A stretch of 64,000 bases of DNA from Camarhynchus parvulus. Taxonomy: Eukaryota > Chordata > Aves > Passeriformes > Thraupidae. Numbering within the stretch: position 1 is the first letter of the stretch; each line of letters starts with the position of its first letter. Positions 21,701 through 32,700 of the stretch are shown piece by piece. The notes under the pieces were generated by a model that made no database searches, had not been told where the DNA came from, and saw nothing but the letters and a program-made list of their open reading frames with translations. The DNA is taken from assembly GCF_901933205.1 (NCBI RefSeq), contig NC_044590.1:4045501-4109500 (forward strand). The letters run 5' to 3'. A program made the position numbers and the translations under genes.

Positions 21701-24700
21701 GGTGATTTGTGGAGCCAGTGCCTTCCTCAGAAATGCCATTACTGCATGTCTTAATGAAAGCTACTGGGGTGTAATCTGTTATACTTTTTTGTCTTTGTTT
21801 TTGTTTGCAGGATAATAAACTTAGTCTTGATCATTGATGCATGATAATGTTTAAGATAGCTTCGTTAAGTATTTTCTTCTTTAGCCTAAGGGAAAGATCT
21901 CCATGTCTGCAGTATGGCAGAGGACGATTGTGGCACGGGGGATCTTTTCCTCTTTGTTAATTATTCATGTTAACTTAATGTGGTGAGAACATTGGTCCTG
22001 AGGGGTGGGGAGCAGGGGCATGTGGGGCTGCACTGAAGCAGTTCAGCAGTGTCCCAGGGGATCTGATTCCTGATGTGAACTCAGTGTTTGGGAGCAATGA
22101 AGACCAGCGGCCTCTTGGGGAAGGAGGGAGAGAAGGATGCTGGAAGTGGTGAGCCACGTGATACTCTTGCTATTGGCTTTATGCCCTTTTGGATTTTTTG
22201 TAGTGTTTTTTAAGATTATGATTAATAAGAAAAGGTGTTCTTCAGAATTAGAAGTTGAGGTTTAATTGGCACGCCGTGAGCCTTTGGTGACTGGGAGTGG
22301 GTGGGATGACATCAGGGTGTTGAATGCATTATTCCTCCAGTGTGGCCCCACCAGGGCTGCAGCACCTCTCAAACACACCTAAACAAAACAGCTCACAGCA
22401 GACAACACGAGCAGATGAGAGGTAGAGCCACTTGGTTGTGTTTTCTGTGCATCCCTTGGCGTGCAGTGATTCATGTTTCTGTGCCCAGCCCGAGCAGTGC
22501 CTGTGCTGATGGAGCAGGGAACTTCTCTTGTGTGGGCAGCCACGTTTGGGGACAAGTGTGTGGCAGCATGCTTTATTTTCATATGGGGGGATGAATAAAC
22601 TCTGCCAGCATGTTCTGCTCTAAGCAAATGTATGAAACCAAAGTTAGCCAAGCTCATGCAAATGCATAAAAATGTAATTGCTTCTATTCTAGGATTTTTT
22701 TACTAGCATGATTTTTGGTTAAAAAAAAAATACATAAAAGCTTTATTGGAATACTGCTTTTTTTTTTTTTTTTTTAAGAAGAATTCACTACGGAGATAAT
22801 CTCTTGTAAGTTTTTCAGAAATAGGATGTTCTTCATGGTCAAAAGCTTTTTGTTCTCTCCACTGAGATTCCAAAACCTCCATCCTTTTTAGCCCTCACCA
22901 CATCCAATATTAAAACTTAGGAAGGCTGTGAATGCTGTTTAGAAAATATCGACTGCATAGACCAAAAAACCCCAGCATCCACAATCTCCCTGGGATAGTG
23001 GAGAATACTGTGGATGGTGCAGGCTTCCCACTTTTCCTGGGTTCAGAGTCCAGAAAATACCCAGTACTTACCCATCTGCTGTCAGTTTTGGCAGGAGCTT
23101 GGTTCCCACAGGCTCTGAAGGGTGTGTGGATGTCTGAGGCTGCCCTGCCCACAGTCATGTCCAGCTGCCCTCTGGAGTGTCCTAAGGGTGCTTTTGGGAA
23201 GGGAAGAGCCTGAGCAATGCTGGATTTGTTCTGGTGTTTGGTGAGGTTGTTGAGCACCTCTTAGGGTTGCTTGGTGCTTGCAGCAGCTCTGCTGCAGCCT
23301 CCTGGAATAGCCAGTGCCTTCTCCAAGCTACTCAGAGCTGAAAAAAAGCAGAGAGGCTTTTCCATTCGTGTTTTCATTATTTTCTGGTCTGTGATTCTGC
23401 ATGAAAAGCGGTTACTGCAGTTATTGTACACATAATTAGCTTCACAGTTCCCTAATAACATCTGAAAGTAGGAGAGCGGCCACTGGAGCCCAGAACTCAC
23501 CCTCGCCTCTCGTCACTCCTTTCTTGGAGCAAAGGGAGGCAGGCAGGCATCAGCTCTCTGTGTTCAGCTTGCACAAGCTCCAGTGGAGCTGCCTCTCAGA
23601 AAGCACTTCTCACATTCTGCAGGACAACTTCTTCTAAAAGCAGTTTCTCTTGATGGGCTCGTTGCAAATCAAAACCATCATTTCCATCATGAGTTCCAGG
23701 GGAGACCCCAGAAAGAGCTGCTGCGGAGCAGGGAGCTGCTGATGCCCATGTATTTTTAATGTTGTTCTTCAGATCTAACTTCTGACGCAAAAATGATGTT
23801 TAAGATGACATTTTTATCTAAATAAAATTGCAGTTAATGAGACTGGAGTAGTCAATAACACTCTGTAGAGTTAATCCCCTTACACTGTTTAATAACTGTA
23901 TATATTGCTTTCTAGTTCAGAGCTTTGAACCAAATTCCTCAAACCCAAGCAGAATTACATTTTTCTGCATTCTGGGGAGTTAACTGATTTTTATCTGAAT
24001 AAATCTGCTTCTCCAACAACAGACTTGAAGCTTCTCTGTTTTTTCAGGGATTTGTTTGTTAGAGAATTGTGCTGCTTCAAATTAGGCATTCTAGATAGGT
24101 ATTAAGGAAGAAGATGAAACAACAATTTCTGTTGAATAATTTATTCATTTCTTTATTTATGCTTAGGCTTTTAGGAAATAAGCTGTGTCTGGAACAGTAT
24201 CAATTAGTTATTTATTGTGAAATACCTGTTGTTTTGAACGCTAAGCTGATCATTTTAGGGCTTTTAAGGTTGGAAAATGTTAATTTTAAAGTCGGTTCTT
24301 TGTACAGGAATTGACTGTCTCTGACAGAGCTCATGAGCTCTGATCTCACAGAGCAGATGCTGAAAGCATTCTGGAAATTACGGTTTTGCATGTGGCAATT
24401 GAAACTTATTTATTCTAGCAGTGAAATATTTTCTTGCCTAATTTTCATTGACCTAATGCCAGTTCTCATTGCCTAATTTCATTGATATTTATGTGCAGGC
24501 CTCCTTCTGCCTTAATTTCTACCCTGGAAATGAGTCTCATGTTTTTTTTTTAGATGGAATTTATTTCATTGCAGACTCAAGCTGGGGAAGTACTTGGTTC
24601 CACAGCAGCACGGGCCATGTGCACAGCTCATAGAATATTTTAGCAATATAGATAATAGTTAAAAGTCTTATTTGAAGGGCAAGAAGAGATTAAAACTACA

Positions 24701-25276
24701 GAGGATAGGATTTCATTGAAAATCTGCTGCTTAATGTTTCTCATAGAATGAATTTGAGTAACACAGGGAAAGATGGGAGTTTGTTTGATTTGAGGTTACT
24801 GGTATATTCAGAATTAAGGCCATCGCTGTATCAAGTGGAATTTTTTATTTTCAGGCAAATGGAAGTAGTAAGAACTAAGACCAGGCAGGGGTGTTTGAAA
24901 AGCAAAGACCAGTCCTTGGCAGCTTTGAGTGGTTGTCAGGGGGTTGGGATGAGCTGTGCCTGTGATTCGAGGCAGATTTCCCCAGATCCTGGTGTGGAGC
25001 ACTGCAGGAGGAACCTCTGCACGCTCGATGGAATTGATCTGTATCCCTTTCTCTGTATGTAAACCTTTTGTGCCCTAGCCAAAGATTCTGGAGAGGATTT
25101 GGCTTCACATTGCATTTTCCTTTTGGTGCCTACATGACCCCCAGGGCTGTTTTTCCAGGGAAAACCCAGAAGTGGCCTTGGCCAGCCCTGCCATGGCAGG
25201 GTTTTCTTACTGCTCAGGATGCCATGATATATTTTAGATATTTTATTTTAATATTTATTTATTAGTATTTCTGAAA
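18719..25276 (+). other. CDH4: CDH4 intron 2, first 6.5 kb
   Basis: AT-rich intronic DNA with no further exon recognised. It contains a poly-A/(GAAA)n tract (20881-20907), poly-T (22758-22775), an ATGCAAATGCAT octamer palindrome-like site (22656-22667), a short local duplication of TTGCCTAATTT(T)CATTGA (24434-24451 and 24469-24485) and a repeat-free stretch at about 21260-21540 that looks like a possible conserved element. Confidence 0.7.
20881..20907. repeat. Poly-A/(GAAA)n microsatellite
   Basis: Thirteen A residues are followed by about three and a half GAAA units. This is a simple sequence repeat with no sign of an adjoining retroposed gene. Confidence 0.85.
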
Positions 25277-25625
25277 TGAGAGTGCTGGGATTGTTTAGCC
25301 TGGAGAAGACTTTATAATTTTATATAAACTCCTTGTGAGAATGTGCTGAGATGAGGTGCACAGAGGAAGGGCAGAACAAAATGAGTGCTAACGCCGAAAT
25401 GCAGGACGCTGCACTTAAATGTGGGAAGAAACTTTCAGCCTGAGGGTTGTCAGACGCTGGAGGAGGTTTCTCAGAGATGCCATGAGGTCTCTGTTCTTGG
25501 AGATACCTGGAACCTTCCTGGATCTGGTCCTGGAGCCTGCTTTGGCTGTCCCTGTGCTGAGCAGGGGCTTGGGCAAGCAGCTCTGCAGCCTCCACTGGGC
25601 TCTGACCCTGGGAGACTCTGCAGGT
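25277..25625 (+). mobile_element. CR1 LINE, truncated and diverged
   Basis: The series GAGAGTGCTGGGATTGTTTA, GCCTGGAGAAG, AGAGGAAGGGCA, AATGTGGGAAGAAACTTTCA, GGTTGTCAGACGCTGGAGGA and TGCTGAGCAGGGGCTTGG follows the order of an avian CR1 3' region. Several small indels and many substitutions point to an old insertion. No reverse-transcriptase reading frame remains. Confidence 0.75.
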
Positions 25626-27359
25626 GAACAGATGAAAAGACAGAGGGGTGAACTGAGCTTTTCTTCAAATACAAATCACACAGCTTTAAATAAAAACATT
25701 GCAACAGCCTGAAAAACGTGATCTTTACTGGGAAATTGTGTTTCTTTAATTTCTTGGAAGCATAACCTCTAAAGAGGGAATAATTGAAACACCAGGGACC
25801 AGCATTCAGCTCTTTGCTTCCATTAATGTCCAGACTTAACCTAGGCATAGTTTGTCTCCTGGCATAAGGAAATGTAACACTTACATTGAAAAAGCACTCA
25901 GTTTCCTCTTTATTTTTAGTAGAATGAAAGAGAACATGTGGAGCAACTGTTTAACCCAAAATATTTATCTTATAAGCAGCTACTTCGCTTCTTTCAGGAG
26001 GATGTTTGTTTCCTAAGCGAGTTTTCTGCGACATGAAAAACGCTTGGGCTGAACAAGATCTCTTTTTGCCACAGGCTTGCGATTTCTCTTGTTTATGTTC
26101 ATTATCCCTAATTTATTTATTAATTTTGGATTGCAGTCGCACAGAAGGAGTGTGAAGTGGCAAATGCTCTGGCATATGGGCTGCACTGTCACTGGGAACA
26201 CTCAGCCGCCCTGTGCCTCGTGACCCCAGGCTGCAGCATCCACATTCCCCTTTCCTGCTCCCTTCCAATACAAATTTATATTTTTTTATTTTTTTTTTGC
26301 CATGCCCTCAGTACTCTGGTGCCACTGTTCTGTAGCAGAGAGCCAGTGGCTGTGCTGGTTGTGCTGCTCATCAGCTGCAGCCCATTAACACCAGCCTGGT
26401 AATGGCAGCCACTGTGTGCAGCCCACAGTGGGGGTGTTGGAAGCTCCTCCAAGGACCCTGAAGATATGTATGGGCCACCCATGGAGGAGGAAAGTAAAAT
26501 AGATGCCCTTTCTGCTTTGAAATGAGGCAGTCTGTTTTCATTGATACCCAGAAGCACTGCAGTCATTAAAGGCTATTACTGTGCCTATTATAAATCACAA
26601 TTTCCTAGCAGTTCAGAGGTTAGTCACAGATTTTGTTACAATGAGTTTGTCTCATAGTAATTCCAATCCTTATTAAACGAAATTGTCTTTAAAATAATTA
26701 TGAATGTAGCAATTATCCAAAGATAAATAGTCAAGATTACAAGAATTGTTCTATATAGGGCTATGTATCAACTCCCTCTGTCAGTTCATGTCTAGAGAAT
26801 CATAAAAGGCAGGTCAGTGAAACAAATGTCTGTCACTTCACCACGTAGCAAGAAAAGCATATTGGAATTATTGGTATATGAAAGAAAAACATGCAAGCTT
26901 GGTAAGATGGTAGAAAATAAAGAATTACTACAGGTGATAAAGTGCAAGTCAGGACTAGTAAATCATGAGATATAATAAGCTGTTCCTTATGTAGTCAGTG
27001 GGGGTGAACAGATAACTGTGTAAATGCCACCAAGAGCTGTTTGTGGTGTCACCTGGATCTGTGTGTTGGTGTTTCCTGGGCTCAGAACTGGATTGGAGGA
27101 GCTCAGGAGGATTTCTGGTGCACACTCCTTCCCCAGGGCACAGCTCCCTTGTAACAACTTTGTCCCTGATGTGGGCTTGAAGATCCATGGCTGGGGACCC
27201 AAGCCAATATATTACTTTGCCTCCCTTTCCTTCCTCTAAGTAGAGCTCTCTTGATGCAATTTAACCCTGTTTGTATTTGTTATGGACACACGGAACAGTT
27301 GCTGATTTTTTTTTTCTCCCCCCAGCACATTTGAATTTATTTCTTTTTAGGTTCTCTAG
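25626..27359 (+). other. CDH4: CDH4 intron 2, segment without recognised features
   Basis: Ordinary intronic sequence. Open frames here are short and unrelated to known domains. A T-rich run at 26279-26300 is the only simple-sequence feature of note. Confidence 0.65.
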
Positions 27360-27960
27360 GCTGAACCTCTCATTTGTTGCCTTTATGTATCGTGCTTGCC
27401 TCCCTCCTCTGAGCCCTTGTCTTTGTTACTAACACAATACTCCAGGTTGATGTGATGCTGCCAGCCAAGTCTCACAGTGCTGAACAGACAGGGAATATTA
27501 CTCTGCCTGTTTTGCAGGCAACACTCCATTTGATTTATCTAATGTGATGATTGCTTTTTTTCTTAGCAGTATGATACTGTTGACTCATGTTCAGCTTGTG
27601 ATCCAGTATAACCTCCCACATCGTTTTTTGATGAACTGCTACCTACCCAGTCATTTTCTGTATGTGTAGTTGATTAATCCTGCTGAATTGTGTTACCTTG
27701 CTCCTCTTCTGGTGAATTACATCTTGTTTTTGTTTTATCATCAGCCTTATCTAACTGGTTTGGATTGTTTTGAATTCTGATCTTGACATCCAACAGAGTT
27801 GCAGTTGCATCCTGCTTGTGGATGGTTTGCAGATGTAACCAGCATATGCTGCATTCCTTTATCTGTTCTGTTAATAAAGGATTGAACAAACCCAGTTCAA
27901 AACAGGCTGTGGCAGAGCCCATGTGATAGAGCCTTCTGCTCTGACCGTGCACCATTAAAA
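27360..27960 (-). mobile_element. Ancient CR1-type LINE remnant, minus strand
   Basis: Read on the minus strand, the segment keeps the order of a CR1 ORF2/3' region. On the + strand one sees the reverse complements: TTGCCTTTATGTATCGTGCT, AATACTCCAGGTTGATGTG, GTTGACTCATGTTCAGCTTG, TCATTTTCTGTATGTGTAGT, GAATTACATCTTGTTTTTG and GGTTTGGATTGTTTTGAATT. The match is loose and the A/T content high, suggesting an old copy from an L3/CR1-like lineage shared among reptiles and birds. A 93-codon minus-strand frame (27674-27955) lies inside and is judged residual. Confidence 0.6.
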
Positions 27961-29519
27961 CCTGCTCTGGGTAGTTGTCTCAGAAACTAAAATTGGAATG
28001 GTGGCTTGGTGAACAGAGGCTTTAATGTCTTGACGTTGTCTGTTGGGATCTGTGGAAACACAATTCCAAATGTCCTCAGTTGTCAGTACTTTTCCTGACT
28101 TTTATGAGAATTACAAGAACTGGGACCATTGAATTTTCACCATCTTGGCTAGATTAATGCAATTTCAGTAAAAAGCTGTTGGAACGTCCAGGCTACAGGA
28201 CAAAATGTTCACCTTGGCTTTCCTCAGGATGCTGGAGGTCTGCTCCTTAAAAGCCATTTTCATTGACAGAGCTGTTACTAATCCCAAGGTGAGCTGGAAG
28301 AGCAGGATTAGATGAAAGCCAAAGCAGGGTTGGTTGTACCTGGATGTGGAATTTGCACTCAGGTGTGAACTGTTTCCACTGATGGCTGGGGATTTCCGCT
28401 TTGCCGTGTTCCCATTTCCCAGCCCATCTTGGAAGGTGAGGAAAGCAAGGTGTTCACCCTGCACAGACCAGCTGGGTGTTGCACTGCCTGTTTTTATAGA
28501 TATGTATTATTCACAGAGCTTTTTAGGAGGCCTAGCCCACAATGACATATTTCACTGTTTAGTGTCTCTCTTTAGTTTTGCCCATCACGCCTGTGTGTTT
28601 TGGTAACTGAAGAAAGGCAGATGTTGTTCCCTGTGCTGGAGGAAGAGACTCTCTCTGCTCAAATATTCTGGAGCATCTCAGTCTAGAGGGGAAAAAGAGC
28701 TGGGCTAGAGAACTTCCAGTATTTTGCTCCCAGTGAAAATCCTTTCCTGGACAGGCAGAAAAAGTCATTGTTTCAGACTCTGTGTGCCCTGCTGCTTGAC
28801 TTTTAGGAGCCTGATGTTGCTGGCTGGTTGCTTTGCTCCCTTCAAAACAGGTTTATGCAATTACACATGAAAGGCAACTCTTCTGCTCATCTCCATAAAC
28901 CTTAAATATTTTTATTTTGTGCCTGAATTATTTTGGAAAATAAGCTTCCATTTATTTACCTTTTTATGGGCTTCTGAACATTTTTTCATTGATTCAGTGC
29001 TTCCTTTTAGTCCTCTGTAGAGGCCAAAGCAATGTGGATAAATGGCATGATTTAAAAAAAAAAAGGATTTTTCGTATTTGGATTTTTCCTTTGCTTGTGG
29101 ACAGAAGGGACAGGTTGAGGATGAAGAGAAATATATGTATGGTTGATAGGATAAAGGAGAAACTATAGGTCAGGGCAAGATTTGGAGCGATGAAATATTC
29201 AAGGATTGCAGCTATAAAAAAAATGTTTGGATTGCACCCAAAGATTTCCCCATCCTCTTTTCAAACTGCCAGAAGAGACCCTCATCAGGAGAAGTTCAGT
29301 GATCTCTGGAACGCTAAACTCTAGATGCCTGTTCAAATAACTGAATAGGAGATTGATTATCTCTGTGCAAAGTTTACTGAAAGATTTTTCTTCTTTTTTT
29401 TTGTTTGCCTGGAGTCTCAGATATAAGAGAAATTCAAAGTTAAAAGGCTGGTTGCTGTATCTGCTAGCAAGCAAACTACTCCAGTTGTACCAGCTGCTTC
29501 TGAGACCTCCTGACAAGAA
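27961..29519 (+). other. CDH4: CDH4 intron 2, segment without recognised features
   Basis: Ordinary AT-rich intron. A poly-A run lies at about 29054-29064. No exon or element could be supported. Confidence 0.65.
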
Positions 29520-29718
29520 GAAAAGGAGGAGATTTAGGTTGGTCAGGATAAAAATTTCTTCACCAAAGAGGTTGTTCAAGACTGGCACACTGCCCAGGGC
29601 GGTGGTGGAGTCACCATGCCAGGTGGAGTTAAAAGCCATGAGGATGTGGCACTTGGGGACAGGGGACAGTGAGTGGTGCGTGGTCCTGGAGGGCATTTCC
29701 AAGCTCGGCAGTTCTATG
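29520..29718 (+). mobile_element. CR1 LINE, truncated 3' end
   Basis: GGAGGAGATTTAGGTTGG, AAAAATTTCTTCACCAAAGA, CTGCCCAGGGCGGTGGTGGA, GTCACCATGCCAGGTGGAG and GATGTGGCACTTGGGGACAG are classic CR1 3' sequence, ending near GCAGTTCTATG. It is the best preserved CR1 tail in the window. The longest open frame of the window (260 codons, minus strand, 29199-29981) runs antisense through it and is not a gene. Confidence 0.88.
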
Positions 29719-32700
29719 TGGGCAGGGGCAGTTAGCAGAGTCTGGGTTGGTGATAGCAGAGGTTTAGCCCCACCCTGCTCACTGAATGCCCAGGGCATGG
29801 CCCTGTGGAGATTCCTGAGTGCTGAATTAACCGTGGTGTTTTGGCAGAGATAAGTGCGCAGGAGGCATTTCACCAGAATGAATCTTCCTGTGTTTTCAAT
29901 ACAACAAGGTTTTATTTTCCCTTTCTGCTGTGAATTGAGACATAGCATTGGCTGTATCCTGTTAAAGAGCAGCAGAACCAAGCAGTGGTGGCACTGCCAA
30001 TTTTACCTGTGCAGTAATAGAGCAAGTTTCATTGCTTGGGAGCTGAGATGATGAAGCAAAGCTCTGTAAATGCAGCAGTTGTGTCCTTTGGCAATGCACC
30101 TGTAAGAGGGAGAGTTTGACATCTGTGGAGTGGAGCTGTTTGGGAAAAGATATAGAAAATTAAAATAAGGGTGGGTGAGAAGAAGAGTTGTGGGTGCCTG
30201 GAGCCCTGGGGACTCCAAGAACTGCTGGGCCAGGGTTCATGTTGGGTCTGGAAGTGGTGGAAATTATGGAGACTTAAAGGCAGTATTTCTGCAACAGTTT
30301 ATTAACAGTCTAAGTGGGTTTTTTTGACCTTTCATCTGCATCAGGTCCCTTGTGAGCAGTCTTTTATTGCAATTCCTGGAGAAATTTGTAGGGAATCCAC
30401 ACACTGAGAAACCTGTTCTTAGGAAAACTGTCCTGGAAAAGGAAAAACAAAAGAAACCAAACAAACCAACAAATCCAACAGCAAAAAATAAAGAAAAAAC
30501 CTCAAGGTTATATATCAAAATCTGTAACACATACTCAAAAAAAGTTAATATCTAGTGAATGTCAGTTAAGTTCTTCCTCAGCTAATAAATAGCTTAGGAG
30601 GTATAAAATTTAATACTCTTAAACTTGCAGAAACCTTTGAAGAACACATTTAAATTGGACTCACTGGAAGAAGGAGATTTAAAACTGACCTGTTCAGAGG
30701 TGGGTAGTGAAAAAGATGTGATGGAATGAGGCTGCATTCCTTCAATACAGAGGCCTCTTGCCTTAAGTTTTTGTTTCTTGAGGTGGCTTTTGGAACAGTT
30801 TATTTTTAAGTTCTTGTGTAATATCAGCTGAACTGCCCTGGTAACAGTGGCCTGTTTATTTCTGAGCCTATTTTTAAGTGTGTCTGAGGCTCAGCTGGGC
30901 TGGGAGTGGGTCACTGTGCCACAGAAAGAGCTTCCAGAGCAGCTGTGTGTAATTCTGCCCATGGCCACACCAACAGGTCCTGCTCACTTTTGCTTTTAAA
31001 GCATCAAATCTGTTCCCATCTCAGGATCTCAGGCACCAAATTCCCAATTTCCTTCTGTTCTCTCCCCATCATGGTCACCTGTAGGTAACAAGTGAGATGT
31101 GTGCACATTTCTGAGGGTGGTTTTAGGCAGGTTTTCTAAAGTTTATGATGGATTTGGCTTTGAGAGGTGAGCAGATGAGCAGCAGAAACTGCTCTGAAGT
31201 CAGAAGAAGTGTTGTGTTCGTTCAGGGTTTATTTGGAAATCAGAGCAAACCAAACTTTGCCTAGTTGGCTTGCTTCCTCAGGAGCAGTAGTACCTCCTGC
31301 TTTTTTTCCACTTGTGTGTTTTTTCCTAATCCCAGTGGCAGTCATTTTTTTGGCACTTGCAGTTAGGAGAAGAAAAATTAAGTAATACATGGCATTTGTT
31401 TTGGCGCTGGTTGTGACTCATAAATAGGGATAACATCTGTGCTGATAGTTTTTTGTGATATATAACCAGATTGAATGAACAAAGTTTTCATTTATTGCTG
31501 TTCTTTTGCCATTGTTATATTTAGGGAGCTCCAGTGTAACAAGTGAAAATATATGCTTATGTATATTGCTCATGAATAGATCAGAATTTATATACATCCT
31601 GTGATTTTCAATTTGGCCACTGTGTCTTTTTAAACTAAAAATGGCTTATAGCCATTCCCTGAGCCTAAAACTTTTTCAGGATCCTTCCCAAATCTGAGTC
31701 TCTTGAAGGGGATACTACTGCCAAGTCCGCACCATTCTTTTAATTAAAAGACAAAAAAGAGAGAAGTGAAACTTCCAGTGGATGTAAATCCTGATAATCC
31801 TGAAATGATGTAAATCGGTGCAGCTCCTTAAGTCATTGGAAGTATTCTGACTTACATCTACTGAAAATCTGGCACATAATATTCCTGCTGGTCCTTTCTT
31901 CGGCCCAATAGCTGCTCTACACAGAGTTGGCACCGTGGACAAAGCACTCTCTTACGAGCTGATCGAGGGTGGCACGGCTTCCAGCACTGCTGATTCAGCA
32001 CAGCAGAGGCCATTTTCCTGATTTCTTTGTGAGTTAGATTAAATTACTCTGCAGGCTGGACTGGAGCCACAGGCCGTAGTTTTACAGCCTTATAACATGG
32101 TATCCTAGCCCATGGCATCTGAGAGGTCTGGCTGTGTGTAAAGCTCTTCTGCTTTGCTGCAAAGGATTTTTGGGTTTGGCGCTCGGCCCCTTTGTGAGGC
32201 TCACGGCAGCAGGACTGGAAATATTTTGATTGTCTTGTTGAGATACACTGAAGTGGGGCTCTGTGAATGGAGGGAAGGGACATCATGGGGGTCAGGTTAG
32301 TATGAAAACTCCACTGTGTTTGTCATGGCAACATTTCTTTAGATTTGCCTTACAGAAATGCAGGATAATAAATAACAAATACAGGATTTAATGAGTATAA
32401 GGCAACAGGAGCACCAGCGAGGCAAGGAGCTTGTGCCATCAGAGCTGTTCCGGCTTACCAAAATCTGGGGAAATCCACTTCCCTTTGTGTCTCAGTACAG
32501 GTACATTTCTCATCTAATCTGAGCAGATTTGGAGCTGAACCAAGGGAGAGCAGTGGGGAGATGCCTTTTGTGGTGAGCTGTGTCCTGTTCACATCCCACA
32601 GAGCTGGGATGCCTGTGGCTGCTCTAGCAGGCACATGGGCAGAGGCAGGAGCAGGTTTTCTGTTTTCTGTTCTCTGGCAGCTGCTGGCTTTGTGCATTTC

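Noticed and set aside
28615..28780. Possible further CR1 fragment
   Set aside because: A few words resemble CR1 but the order does not hold over more than about 15 bp.
29353..29853. 166-codon open frame on the + strand
   Set aside because: It overlaps the CR1 3' tail, whose sequence is non-coding, and has no recognisable product.
29199..29981. 260-codon open frame on the minus strand, the longest in the window
   Set aside because: It runs antisense through the CR1 tail at 29520-29718 and through AT-rich flanks, has no domain, and shows no splice or promoter context.
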